A stretch of 41,612 nucleotides of DNA, taken from an uncultured Eubacteriales bacterium (lineage in GTDB: Bacteria > Bacillota > Clostridia > Oscillospirales > Oscillospiraceae). Position 1 is the first letter of the stretch. Every line of letters starts with the position of its first letter. Of this stretch, positions 15,208 through 23,736 are shown in pieces. Both the position numbers and the translations under genes were made by a program. The stretch lies in assembly GCA_900546075.1 (NCBI GenBank), contig URBH01000012.1, forward strand, positions 1-41,612, in the 5' to 3' direction. The notes under the pieces are model-generated. The model saw only the letters and a program-made list of their open reading frames with translations. It was not told the origin of the DNA and did not search any database.

Positions 15208-16068
15208 TTGAAAAAGTTACAGAGAAGAAGGATTCTGCTTTCCTTACTTCCGCTGGCGATCCTTCTCTGCTTCGTATACGGTTACTCTCTGGTCACGGTG
15301 CTGTTCAGCGCCTTCACAGGCTTTACCGGTTCCTCGGCAGGAAAGTTCGTCGGTATGAAGAACTTCCAGCTGATTTCCAAGGATATCTGGCCCACGGTCA
15401 AAATCACGCTTATCTGGACCTTTGGCTCCGTGCTGCCCGCCATGGTGGCGGGGCTTGCCCTGGCCGTTTTCTGCAACCGCAATTTTAAGGGGAAAAAAGC
15501 GGCGGTTTCCATCAATCTGATCCCCTATGCCATTCCTTTGATTATTGTCGCTTCCTGCTGGCGTTTTGTATACAATCCGGATTTCGGCGTCCTGAACGTT
15601 CTGCTCAGCAAGCTTGGCCTGATCGAGAAACCCATCAGCTTCTTGGGCTTTGATCTGGCGCTGCTGTCGGTTATCATTGCCCGTATCTGGCGGGCGATGC
15701 CCTTCGCGTTTATGAACTATTATTCGGCGCTGACCACCATCCCCAAGGATCTGTATGAGGCCGCCGCCATCGACGGCGCGTCCCCCTCTCAGGCATTCTG
15801 GAATATCACCATGCCCCACCTGCGTACGACCACCTCCAGCACACTGCTGGTGCTGACGGTGTGGACGTTCATGGTGTTCGACATTATCTTCGGCATGACC
15901 GGCGGCGGCCCCGTCAACGCGACGAAGACCCTTCCCATGCGCATCTATCAGGAGATGTTCGGCATGAAGAATCTGGGGACGGCCTCGGCCTGGTCGCTGA
16001 TTGCCATCGGCGTATTGGTGATCATCACCATCCTCTACTGGAACATGGATAAGGAGGATAAGTCATGA
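15208..16068 (+). CDS. Sugar ABC transporter permease (MalF/UgpA type), importer 2
   Basis: Membrane subunit of importer 2, 286 aa. The start is TTG at 15208, eight bases after GGAGG. A longer in-frame ATG at 15145 would add 21 residues but has no ribosome site and overlaps the hairpin. The MKKLQRRR-like basic N-terminus, first membrane segment and EAA loop (EAAAIDGASPSQAFWNITMPHL) are typical of MalF-type permeases. It overlaps the next permease by 4 bp (ATGA). Confidence 0.92.
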   Translation: MKKLQRRRILLSLLPLAILLCFVYGYSLVTVLFSAFTGFTGSSAGKFVGMKNFQLISKDIWPTVKITLIWTFGSVLPAMVAGLALAVFCNRNFKGKKAAVSINLIPYAIPLIIVASCWRFVYNPDFGVLNVLLSKLGLIEKPISFLGFDLALLSVIIARIWRAMPFAFMNYYSALTTIPKDLYEAAAIDGASPSQAFWNITMPHLRTTTSSTLLVLTVWTFMVFDIIFGMTGGGPVNATKTLPMRIYQEMFGMKNLGTASAWSLIAIGVLVIITILYWNMDKEDKS

Positions 16069-16886
16069 GTAAGCCTTCTGCTGCCTTTAAGGTTATCCGC
16101 GGGGTTCTGTGCGCCATTTTCTGCGTGTTCGCACTGCTGCCCGTGTATGCCGCTCTGATCGTCGCTCTGACGCCGTATGCCAATATGCTGGAGCCACAGC
16201 TGTTTCCCCATTATTTTGCCATCGGCAACTTCTGGGAGGCGTTCCTGTCCATTGGCAGAAACGTACTGAACAGCTTCCTGTATGCTGCCTTTGCCACTGT
16301 ACTGACCACTGTGATTGCGGTGCCTGCGGCCTACTGCCTGGCACGGTATCGCTTCGCCGGACGGAAGGCAGTCTCCTTTGCCCTGATGCTGACGCAGATG
16401 ATGGCGGGCATCGTGGTGCTGCCCACCCTGTATAAGATACTGAACGGCTTGGGGCTTCTGAACTCGAGAGCGGTTCTGGTCGTCGTGTTCGCGGCGTTCA
16501 ATCTGGCGCTGGTGGTCACCATTTTGCAGGGCTACTTTGCGACGCTGCCCACGGGTCTGGACGAGGCGGCGGCAATTGACGGCTGCAATTATCTGGACGT
16601 GCTGGTGCGCATCATTCTCCCCGTCAGCGGCCCCGGCATTGCGGTGGGCGCGATCTTCGTGTTCGTCAACAGCTACAATGATTTTGTGATTCCGCTGTTC
16701 CTGCTTTCCAACGCCAACCACTATCCGCTGACGCTGAAGATCTACTCCATGCTCAGCGATACCACCATCCGCTGGCACATCATGGCGGCGGCGTCTCTGA
16801 TCGGGATTCTTCCTCCGGTGGCGCTGTTCACCTTCTTCCAGAAGTACATCATTCAGGGCGTCACCACAGGCGCAGTGAAGGGGTAA
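16065..16886 (+). CDS. Sugar ABC transporter permease (MalG type), importer 2
   Basis: Second membrane subunit of importer 2, 273 aa. Its ATG at 16065 overlaps the stop of the first permease (ATGA) and follows AAGGAGG. The EAA loop is DEAAAIDGCNYLDVLVRIILPVSGPG, and the C-terminus ends in the family tail VTTGAVKG. Several hydrophobic segments are evident. It is followed 8 bp later by the Gfo/Idh/MocA gene, so import and first metabolism are co-transcribed. No ATPase is encoded nearby. Confidence 0.93.
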   Translation: MSKPSAAFKVIRGVLCAIFCVFALLPVYAALIVALTPYANMLEPQLFPHYFAIGNFWEAFLSIGRNVLNSFLYAAFATVLTTVIAVPAAYCLARYRFAGRKAVSFALMLTQMMAGIVVLPTLYKILNGLGLLNSRAVLVVVFAAFNLALVVTILQGYFATLPTGLDEAAAIDGCNYLDVLVRIILPVSGPGIAVGAIFVFVNSYNDFVIPLFLLSNANHYPLTLKIYSMLSDTTIRWHIMAAASLIGILPPVALFTFFQKYIIQGVTTGAVKG

Positions 16887-16894
16887 GGATTGCC

Positions 16895-17980
16895 ATGGAC
16901 TCTGTGCTGAATGCGGCGGTGATCGGCTGCGGCGCGATCGCCCGGAAAAAGCACATCCCCCTGGCCGCCGCTAACCCGCATGTGCATATCAAGGCGCTTT
17001 GCAGCCGCTCCCGGGCGCCTGCGGAGGTCTGCAAGGCGGAGTTTGGCTGCGCGGATGCCGCCGTTTACGGGAATGCGGAGGACGTGTTTGCCAGAGACGA
17101 CATTGACCTGGTCTTCCTGTGTACGCCCAACGACACCCACGCAGACTACGCGGTGCGGGCGATGGAGAGCGGAAAGCACGTGATCTGCGAGAAGCCCATG
17201 GCCTCCCGTTTGACTGACGCAGAGAGAATGTGGGCTTCTTCCCAAAGGTGCGGGAAAATGCTCCACATTTCCTACCAGAACCGTTATACCGACCAGGCGC
17301 TGTACGCAAAGCGCCTGATTGACGAGGGCATCCTGGGGGATATCTACTACGCAAAAGCCTACGCCTTGCGCCGCAGGGCAGTTCCCACCTGGGGAGCGGC
17401 AGGACGCAAAACCCAGGGGGGCGGGCCGCTGATGGATATTGGCAGTCACGCCATTGATCTGGCGCTGTGGCTCAGCGGCTGCTTTGCGCCGGAATATGCC
17501 ATGGGAACCGCCTATGACCATATCGGTCGAAGGGGAAGCGTGGCGAATCACTGGGGCAGCTGGGATCCGGAGGGATACGAGGTGGAAGATCTGGCCGTCG
17601 GGCTTGTCCGGATGAAAAACGGCATGACCTTGTCTATCGAGGCGTCTTACGCCCTCAACGTGGTGGAGGAAAAGGAAGCCAGCGTGGATTTGTTCGGCAC
17701 GGCTGCGGGACTGGAGCTTCGCCAAACCGACGACGTCGCCATCGTACAGGAGCTGGGGGACAGAATGGTCATTTCCAGAACGGACATCCAGCATACTTTT
17801 CGCGGCCTGACCCCCGGCGCAGTTCCGAGAAGTCCATCTCAGCGGGAGCATGACGCAGTCGTTGCCATGCTCTTAGACGGCGCGACGGTTGACCCGGCGG
17901 CGGAGCAGGCTCTGGCCGTTGCCAGAATCGTTGACGGAATATATCGGTCGGCATCCGCCGGCTGCGGTATATCATTCTGA
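16895..17980 (+). CDS. Gfo/Idh/MocA-family oxidoreductase
   Basis: A 361 aa NAD(P)-dependent sugar or polyol oxidoreductase with canonical motifs: the Rossmann loop GCGAIA (residues 11-16) and the catalytic EKP (Glu99-Lys100-Pro101). A further family element is GGGPLMDIGSHAIDLALWL, whose Asp and His line the active site. It contrasts with the motif-poor member at 6956-8035. Located between the permeases and the LarA homologue, it probably oxidises a hydroxyl of the imported compound. Known family members act on inositol, aldoses, glycosides and amino sugars, so the substrate stays open. Confidence 0.92.
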   Translation: MDSVLNAAVIGCGAIARKKHIPLAAANPHVHIKALCSRSRAPAEVCKAEFGCADAAVYGNAEDVFARDDIDLVFLCTPNDTHADYAVRAMESGKHVICEKPMASRLTDAERMWASSQRCGKMLHISYQNRYTDQALYAKRLIDEGILGDIYYAKAYALRRRAVPTWGAAGRKTQGGGPLMDIGSHAIDLALWLSGCFAPEYAMGTAYDHIGRRGSVANHWGSWDPEGYEVEDLAVGLVRMKNGMTLSIEASYALNVVEEKEASVDLFGTAAGLELRQTDDVAIVQELGDRMVISRTDIQHTFRGLTPGAVPRSPSQREHDAVVAMLLDGATVDPAAEQALAVARIVDGIYRSASAGCGISF

Positions 17981-18000
17981 TCCCGTGCTTTGGCACGGGA
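17981..18000 (+). other. Short intercistronic hairpin before the LarA-like gene
   Basis: A perfect 8-bp stem (17981-17988 with 17993-18000) with loop TTTG, starting directly after the Gfo/Idh/MocA stop. It may protect or process the mRNA. CAGGAGG follows for the next gene. Confidence 0.55.
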
Positions 18001-18021
18001 AAATTACAGGAGGCATCCATC

Positions 18022-19287
18022 ATGCAGAAGTATCAGATACCTTGGGGACAGTGGTACGAGCAGTCCACAAGAACCCTGACGTTCCCGGATGATTGGGATG
18101 TGCGCTACTGCGCCATGCAGCATCTGGAAACCCTGACCAAGGAGCAGATTCTCGACAAGCTTGACCACCCCATCGGAAGTGATACGCTGGAAACGCTCGC
18201 GGCCAACAAGAAGAGCGCCTGCATCATCATCGATGACATTTCCCGTCCCACCCCCGGCGCACTGCTGCTGCCCATGATTATAAAGAAGCTGGTAGACGCG
18301 GGCATGGACGATTCTCAGATCAAAGTCCTGATCGCTCTGGGCGGACACCGCCCCATGACCCGACAGGAAATGACCATCAAGGTCGGCTCCTGGGTCATCG
18401 AGCATGTGATGGTTCTCAACCATTCGCCCTTCTCCGCAGACCTGGTCACCGTCCCGGACGACAGGCAGGTCATCAAGATCAACAAGCATTTTATGGACGC
18501 CGACCTGCGCATTGCCGTGGGCTGCATCGTTCCCCATACGCTGGCAGGCTTCTCCGGCGGCGCAAAGGCGGTCATCCCCGGGATCGGCGGCATCGAGACC
18601 CTGCATTCCAACCACACCCTTGTGTTTGCGGACAAGGATTCCAGTATGTCCTTCAAGACCAGCACCTGCGACCCCGATAACCCCATGCGCAAAAATATGG
18701 AGCAGATCGTGGGCAAGGTGGGACTGGACTTCATCGTCAACGTGGTGCTGAACGACAAAATGGAGGTGGCGGATGCCTTCGCCGGCCACTTTATCGAAGC
18801 CCACCGCGCCGCCTGCCGGCGGGCAATGGACGCGCTGCACACGGTTTTGGTGGAAAATGCGGACATCGTGGTTTCCTCCGCCTTCCCCAAGGACACGGAA
18901 TATTCACAGATCGGCACCTGCTTTGCCGTGCTGGGTCACTACAAGGAGCAGTGCATCCGCAGAGACGGCACCATCGTCGCCATGACTGCGGCCAGCGAGG
19001 GTGCGGGCTTCCACTCTCTGTTCGGGCCGGGCATGAGCCTGTTTTCTCCCCATGACGATAACATCCCGCCGCTGGAACTCCATGGCATCCAGACCTGCAT
19101 CTGCTCCGACGGCGTGAAGGAAATCGATATCCGCCAGTTCTATCGGGGACAGACCCCCAGAATTTACGCAAGCTGGGAGGAAATTCTGCCGGAGCTTATG
19201 GAAAAGTACCGCGGAAGGAAGCCTGTGGTGGCCATTTACCCCATGGGCGCCATCCAGATCGGAAATATGAAGGAGAAACAGGGATAA
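18022..19287 (+). CDS. larA: LarA-family nickel-pincer hydroxyacid racemase/epimerase homologue
   Basis: A 421 aa member of the LarA (DUF2088) family, which uses a nickel-pincer nucleotide to racemise or epimerise 2-hydroxyacids by hydride transfer. The key residues are kept at nearly the numbering of L. plantarum LarA: DDISRP with Arg75, GGHRP with His109, PH with His172, AGFSGGAK with the cofactor-linking Lys182, and SNH with the Ni-ligand His198. It begins 42 bp after the Gfo/Idh/MocA stop and ends 4 bp before the flavoprotein. Given the sugar-acid context, an aldonate 2-epimerase or a racemase of another hydroxyacid is more likely than lactate racemase. The cofactor genes larB, larC and larE are not in this window. 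Confidence 0.85.
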   Translation: MQKYQIPWGQWYEQSTRTLTFPDDWDVRYCAMQHLETLTKEQILDKLDHPIGSDTLETLAANKKSACIIIDDISRPTPGALLLPMIIKKLVDAGMDDSQIKVLIALGGHRPMTRQEMTIKVGSWVIEHVMVLNHSPFSADLVTVPDDRQVIKINKHFMDADLRIAVGCIVPHTLAGFSGGAKAVIPGIGGIETLHSNHTLVFADKDSSMSFKTSTCDPDNPMRKNMEQIVGKVGLDFIVNVVLNDKMEVADAFAGHFIEAHRAACRRAMDALHTVLVENADIVVSSAFPKDTEYSQIGTCFAVLGHYKEQCIRRDGTIVAMTAASEGAGFHSLFGPGMSLFSPHDDNIPPLELHGIQTCICSDGVKEIDIRQFYRGQTPRIYASWEEILPELMEKYRGRKPVVAIYPMGAIQIGNMKEKQG

Positions 19288-19291
19288 CGCT

Positions 19292-20746
19292 ATGAAAACA
19301 AATTATGATGTGGTGATTGTCGGCGGCGGCGTCATTGGCAGCGCCGTAGCCCGGGAGCTTTCCAGATATAAGCTCTCCATCTGCGTGCTGGAAAAGGAGC
19401 TGGACGTGTGCAACGGCACCAGCGGGCGGAATACCGGACTGCTGCACTCCGGTATCCTCCATGAAAAAGGCACCCTTCGGGCAATCTGCTCCATGGAGGG
19501 CAACGCGGAATTCGCGACCGTGGCGGCGGAGCTGGACGTACCCTTCCGGCGCTGCGGAAAGCTGATCGTCGGCTTCGGGGATGAGGAACGCAAGCGCCTG
19601 GAAAAATTTTATCAGCGGGGCTTGGACAACGGCATCCCGGGACTCAGGATGATCGACCACGAGGAGCTGAAAAAGATAGAACCCAGCGCGGAGGGGGATT
19701 TTGCTCTTCTGGTACCCACCGCGGGCATTCTGTGTCCCTTTACCTATACCATCGCCCTGGCGGAGAACGCGGCCATGAACGGGGCAAAATACTATTTTGA
19801 CCACGCCGTGACCGGCATCTGCCGGGAGGCGGACGGAACCTTCACGGTGCATACGACCCACGAGGATTTCACCGCGCGCTGGGTGATCAACTGCGCCGGT
19901 ATCTATGCCTATCAGGTGTCCCAGTGGCTGGGCTTCGGCGCGTATACGCCGGACAGAGTCAAGGGCGAGTACATCATTCTGGACAAGCGGGTGGGGAAGC
20001 ACCTGTCCCGGCCGGTTTACCCCACCCCCAACGAGTACGGCGCCTTCGACGTCCACGTGACGCCTACCATCGACGGTAATGTCCTGGTCGGCCCCTCCAT
20101 TGAGAACATCGGCAGTCGGCTGGACTATGACGCCACCCAGGATATGATCAACGTCCTGGGCAGCAACGGCAATAAGCTGTTCTCCTATGTCAAGCGGGAT
20201 TATTATATCCGCAACTACGTAGGTGTGTTCCCTACGGTGAAGAACCCGGACGGTGACGGTGAACTGGATTTCCAGATTCAGACCAAAAAGGAAGTTCCCC
20301 ACGCGGTCAATCTGGTCTGCATCAACTCTCCCGGCCTGACCAGCGCCCTGCCCATTGCCAGACGTGTTGTGCAGAAGGTGATGGAGCAGGAAGTCCTGAC
20401 TCCCAATCCGGCGTTCAATCCCATCCGCAAGGGCATTGTCCGCTTCGCGGAAAAGAGCAAGGAGCAGCAGGCGGCGCTGATCGCCCAGGATCCCGATTAC
20501 GGCGAGATTTTCTGCCGCTGCGAGTGCGTGACAAAGGCCGAAATCAAGCAGGCTGCCCACAATATCCTTGGGGTGTCCACAGTCAGCGGCATAAAATACC
20601 GCACCCGGGCGACCATGGGACGCTGCCAGGGCGGCTATTGCGAGACCCGTGTCACGGCGCTGCTGGAAGAAGAGCTGGGCAAGGAGAAAACCGAAATTCT
20701 TCTGAACAAGAAGGGCGCCTATATGTTTGTGGGGGATGTGAAATAA
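19292..20746 (+). CDS. GlpA-like FAD dehydrogenase with C-terminal [2Fe-2S] domain
   Basis: A 484 aa protein of the DAO/GlpA type. The FAD-binding motif is VVIVGGGVIGSAVARE at the N-terminus, followed by GTSGRNTGLLHSGI. The C-terminal BFD-like domain carries Cys408-Arg-Cys410 and Cys445-x4-Cys450, spacing suited to a [2Fe-2S] cluster. It is encoded just before a pyridine nucleotide-type flavoprotein and DUF1667, the three-gene set known from anaerobic glycerol-3-phosphate dehydrogenase loci. No glycerol kinase or facilitator is present here, and the gene follows the LarA homologue, so it may oxidise the 2-hydroxyacid epimer rather than glycerol-3-phosphate. That substrate is inference. Confidence 0.87.
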   Translation: MKTNYDVVIVGGGVIGSAVARELSRYKLSICVLEKELDVCNGTSGRNTGLLHSGILHEKGTLRAICSMEGNAEFATVAAELDVPFRRCGKLIVGFGDEERKRLEKFYQRGLDNGIPGLRMIDHEELKKIEPSAEGDFALLVPTAGILCPFTYTIALAENAAMNGAKYYFDHAVTGICREADGTFTVHTTHEDFTARWVINCAGIYAYQVSQWLGFGAYTPDRVKGEYIILDKRVGKHLSRPVYPTPNEYGAFDVHVTPTIDGNVLVGPSIENIGSRLDYDATQDMINVLGSNGNKLFSYVKRDYYIRNYVGVFPTVKNPDGDGELDFQIQTKKEVPHAVNLVCINSPGLTSALPIARRVVQKVMEQEVLTPNPAFNPIRKGIVRFAEKSKEQQAALIAQDPDYGEIFCRCECVTKAEIKQAAHNILGVSTVSGIKYRTRATMGRCQGGYCETRVTALLEEELGKEKTEILLNKKGAYMFVGDVK

Positions 20747-21984
20747 TGAAAACGCATGATGTAGTCATTATCGGCGGTGGCCCCGCCGGACTTGCGGCTG
20801 CCGTCCAGCTGAAAAAGCAGGGCGTGGACGACATTCTCATTATCGAGCGGGAAAAGCAGCTTGGCGGCATTCTGCGCCAGTGTATCCATGACGGCTTCGG
20901 CCTGACCCGCTTCGGCGAGACCCTCAGCGGCCCGGAGTATTCCCAGCGCTTTATTGACATGGCGCAGGAGCTGGGCATTGAAGCCATCACGAACGCTACC
21001 GTCATTGACCTGACGGGGGACAAGATTGTCACCGCAGCCACGAGAGACGGCCTGCTCCAGGTGCAGGCGAAAGCCGTTGTTCTCGCCATGGGGTGCCGGG
21101 AGCGCACCCGGGGCGCGCTGGCCATCCCCGGCTCCAGACCCTCGGGAATTTATAACGCCGGCGTTGCCCAGAGCTATATCAATCTTTACAACACCATGGT
21201 GGGCAAGGAAGTCATCATCATGGGCTCCGGTGACATCGGCATGATTATGGCGCGGCGTCTGACCCTGGAGGGCGCGAAGGTGAAGGCGGTATTTGAGGTG
21301 CTGCCCTATCCCAGCGGCCTGCCCCGGAATATCGAGCAGTGCCTGAACGACTACGGCATCCCCCTGTACTTAAGCCATTCCGTGGTCAAAATCAAGGGCG
21401 AGAAACGCATCGAGGGCGTTACGGTGGTGCAGGTGGACGAGAAAATGCGCCCCATCCCCGGAACGGAGGAGGACTTCTCCTGCGATACCCTGGTGCTTTC
21501 CGTCGGCCTGATTCCGGAAAATGAACTATCCCTCGCAGCGGGCGTTCTGCTGGACGGACGGACAAAGGGCGCTTACGTGGACGAGAATTATCAGACCAGC
21601 GTCCCCGGCGTGTTTGCTGCGGGCAATGTGCTGCATGTGCATGACCTGGTGGACTTCGTCTCCCAGGAGGCGGAAGCGCTGGCAAACGGCGTCGCGGCCT
21701 ATCTGAAAGAGGGCACACTCACTGAGTGTGCCCTGACGGTGGAGACATGCCCGGTCATCGGACATGTGATTCCCCAGAAGGTCAGCGGAACTCAGGATTT
21801 CAGTCTTTCCTTCCGCGTACGCAGACCCATGGGTAAGTGTAGAATTGAGGTCAGGCAGGGAGATACGGTGCTGACGACGGTCAAGCTGCCCAAGGCCATT
21901 CCTGCGGAGATGATCCAGTTCACCGTTCCCTGCAAGGAAATGACCGCTGATCGGAATGTGGAGGTGTTTGTCGATGAAGTGTAG
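20746..21984 (+). CDS. NAD(P)/FAD-dependent oxidoreductase, partner of the GlpA-like protein
   Basis: A 412 aa two-dinucleotide flavoprotein. The first Rossmann motif is IIGGGPAGLAAA (Gly10-Gly15), the second is IIMGSGDIGMIMARR, and the FAD-closing motif is TSVPGVFAAGNVLHVHDLVD. The ATG at 20746 shares its A with the TAA of the upstream gene and has GGGGGATG before it. The longer in-frame upstream reading lies inside the previous gene and is rejected. It probably passes electrons between the GlpA-like dehydrogenase and NAD(P). Such pairs occur in GlpA-type, opine-oxidase-like and amino-acid-dehydrogenase complexes. It overlaps the DUF1667 gene by 11 bp. Confidence 0.9.
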   Translation: MKTHDVVIIGGGPAGLAAAVQLKKQGVDDILIIEREKQLGGILRQCIHDGFGLTRFGETLSGPEYSQRFIDMAQELGIEAITNATVIDLTGDKIVTAATRDGLLQVQAKAVVLAMGCRERTRGALAIPGSRPSGIYNAGVAQSYINLYNTMVGKEVIIMGSGDIGMIMARRLTLEGAKVKAVFEVLPYPSGLPRNIEQCLNDYGIPLYLSHSVVKIKGEKRIEGVTVVQVDEKMRPIPGTEEDFSCDTLVLSVGLIPENELSLAAGVLLDGRTKGAYVDENYQTSVPGVFAAGNVLHVHDLVDFVSQEAEALANGVAAYLKEGTLTECALTVETCPVIGHVIPQKVSGTQDFSLSFRVRRPMGKCRIEVRQGDTVLTTVKLPKAIPAEMIQFTVPCKEMTADRNVEVFVDEV

Positions 21985-22342
21985 AACCTTTACCTGTATC
22001 GTATGCCCCAACGGCTGCGTCATCGAGACAAAAAGTGAACCCGGGAAGGAAACCGAGGTTACCGGCAACAAGTGCAAGCGGGGCAAGGAGTACGTGCTGC
22101 AAGAGCTGACTGACCCCCGGCGCACCATTGCCACCACCGTCCGCATCGCCGGCGCGTCGCTGCCCCTTTGCAGTGTGCGCTTAAACCGCGCCATTCCGAA
22201 GAAGGACATTTTCCGGGTCATGGAGGAAATCGACAAGGTGCATTTGACTGCCCCGGTCAGAATCGGCCAGATCGCCATTGAAAACGTGTGCGGCTTGGGC
22301 GCGGATGTGGTCGTCACCAAGAATATGGATCCGGTGGGATAG
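21974..22342 (+). CDS. DUF1667 small cysteine-rich redox partner
   Basis: A 122 aa protein with an N-terminal cysteine cluster: Cys3, Cys8, Cys11 and Cys15 (CIVCPNGC) plus Cys34, likely an iron-sulfur centre. This is the DUF1667 signature. The start is the ATG at 21974, nine bases after GGAGG and overlapping the upstream stop; an ATG at 21956 would add six residues ahead of the ribosome site. DUF1667 genes habitually follow the GlpA-like and flavoprotein genes, so it is a probable electron-transfer subunit of that complex. Its exact role in the family is not established. Confidence 0.87.
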   Translation: MKCRTFTCIVCPNGCVIETKSEPGKETEVTGNKCKRGKEYVLQELTDPRRTIATTVRIAGASLPLCSVRLNRAIPKKDIFRVMEEIDKVHLTAPVRIGQIAIENVCGLGADVVVTKNMDPVG

Positions 22343-22351
22343 GGGAAACGG

Positions 22352-22987
22352 ATGAAAATATACTCTGTTTTCGACCCGGAGTTCCGCCCCTACGGGAAAG
22401 TGCTGGAGGATTACGACACCCTGGAGCTGACGGCAGCGATGCAGAAAATCCCCATGCCCGGCGCCGGGGTGTCCTACGAGGCGTCCATCCCGGCGCTGGA
22501 GGGGCTGCCTGTTTTCCGGGAGCTTTCCGACCGGGGCTTCGGCGGTATGCCCATTCAGCTGGGCATGTGCTGGGGCTATAACACGCGCCTAAACTGCCTG
22601 GAATATCACCGGGACAGCGAGATCAACATTGGCAGCAGCGCCTACATCCTGCTTCTTGCCAAGCTGGATGAGGTTCGGGACGGCGTGCTGGATACTGCGT
22701 TGGTGAAGGCGTTCTACGCTCCTGCCGGGGCGGTGGTGGAGGTCTACGCCACCACGCTCCACTATGCGCCGTGCTTTACCGACGGGACAAAGGGGTTCCG
22801 CGTCGCCGTGGTTCTGCCCCGGGGGACGAATACCGCCTGCCCGCTGCTCCACAGAAGGACGGAGGAGGACAAGTGGCTGACTGCCCGCAACAAGTGGCTT
22901 CTTGCCCACCCGGAAAGCGCGGAAGCGCGTCAGGGGGCGCACATCGGCCTGCGGGGAGAGAATCTGGATATTCTGAATAGTATATAA
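22352..22987 (+). CDS. DUF4867-like, cupin-like protein
   Basis: A 211 aa soluble protein that I place tentatively in DUF4867. The segment LNCLEYHRDSEIN has His86 and Glu90 spaced like metal ligands of cupin-type sugar isomerases, and the stretch after it (YILLLAKLDEV, FYAPAGAVVEVYATTLHYAP) looks like a beta-barrel pattern. It closes the aldolase 1 operon, 9 bp after DUF1667 and 5 bp ahead of a strong terminator. A sugar or keto-acid isomerase role would fit the pathway, but no reaction is established. Family assignment is moderate. Confidence 0.72.
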   Translation: MKIYSVFDPEFRPYGKVLEDYDTLELTAAMQKIPMPGAGVSYEASIPALEGLPVFRELSDRGFGGMPIQLGMCWGYNTRLNCLEYHRDSEINIGSSAYILLLAKLDEVRDGVLDTALVKAFYAPAGAVVEVYATTLHYAPCFTDGTKGFRVAVVLPRGTNTACPLLHRRTEEDKWLTARNKWLLAHPESAEARQGAHIGLRGENLDILNSI

Positions 22988-22991
22988 ATGG

Positions 22992-23026
22992 AACCGCGAA
23001 CCCAAGAAATTGGGTTCGCGGTTTTT
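22992..23026 (+). terminator. Intrinsic terminator of the aldolase 1 operon
   Basis: A perfect 14-bp stem (22992-23005 with 23010-23023), a GAAA loop and a T-run to 23026. It also lies 9 bp past the stop of the convergent DUF624 gene (23036), so it may serve both strands, although the minus-strand T-tail is weaker. Confidence 0.9.
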
Positions 23027-23035
23027 GTGGGATCA

Positions 23036-23671
23036 TCAGTTTTCGCCATACCACATTTCGTAGTTTGGATCAGAATCTGCCGCAGAGTATTTCCTGAACA
23101 CCGGCTCCAGCAGAAGGGACTGCACGTAGCAGACCACCCCGGGAACGAACAGCAGCGCGGCGGGATTGGACAGCACCAGCAGAATCCCGGCGGCCAGCAG
23201 CAGGGTGCAGCCGAGGACGATGTGAGGATGCTTCCCGATCACCATCAGCAGAAAGCGTACAAGCGCTCCGCCCTTATGGTAAAACCGGGAGATCGTGGGG
23301 TAGACGAAGGAGAGGGGAAGCGCACCCAGGATGGCAAGCCCGACCAGAGCATAAAAGCCAATATCAGCACCGCTCTGCGCCGCCGATAGTCTCGGGATGG
23401 CGAAATAGGCCAGGATGCCGAAGTAGCACAGAAAAACCATGTTAATGTTCAGGCTTTGCAGAAAGTTGTTTCGGAATCCCCGGAAGAACGCGGCGAAAAG
23501 GGAATCCTGATTCCGCCGGAGCACCTTCACGACGGTGTAGTAAAGGGCGACGGTGGAAGCGCCGACGGTGATGATGGGAAGACAGCAGACTGTCCACAAA
23601 ATGCTCAGGAGAATCAGCTGCCCCAGCAGATTCAGAAACGAAAACAGCGGATTTTTCTTTTCGGAGTTCAT
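23036..23671 (-). CDS. YesL-like DUF624 membrane protein 2
   Basis: A 211 aa membrane protein with the DUF624 N-terminal signature (TVCCLPIITVGASTVALYYTVVK) and several further hydrophobic segments. The ATG at 23671 follows AAAGGA; a longer in-frame reading from 23719 lacks a ribosome site. It is the second gene of a minus-strand unit behind iclR2, 65 bp after that gene's stop. It is paralogous to the protein at 4715-5347, though the two differ widely outside the signature. It likely works with importer 3, whose genes start on the other side of iclR2. The molecular role of the family is unknown. Confidence 0.87.
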   Translation of the reverse strand: MNSEKKNPLFSFLNLLGQLILLSILWTVCCLPIITVGASTVALYYTVVKVLRRNQDSLFAAFFRGFRNNFLQSLNINMVFLCYFGILAYFAIPRLSAAQSGADIGFYALVGLAILGALPLSFVYPTISRFYHKGGALVRFLLMVIGKHPHIVLGCTLLLAAGILLVLSNPAALLFVPGVVCYVQSLLLEPVFRKYSAADSDPNYEMWYGEN

Positions 23672-23736
23672 GGGATTCCTTTCGCTATAGAAACCAATGC
23701 CATGGCGCGGCTGCACCATGGCACCGGGTGAATTGC

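Noticed and set aside
18022..19287. Calling the LarA homologue a lactate racemase outright
   Set aside because: The family covers several hydroxyacid substrates, and the neighbours point to sugar acids, so only the family-level reaction is claimed.
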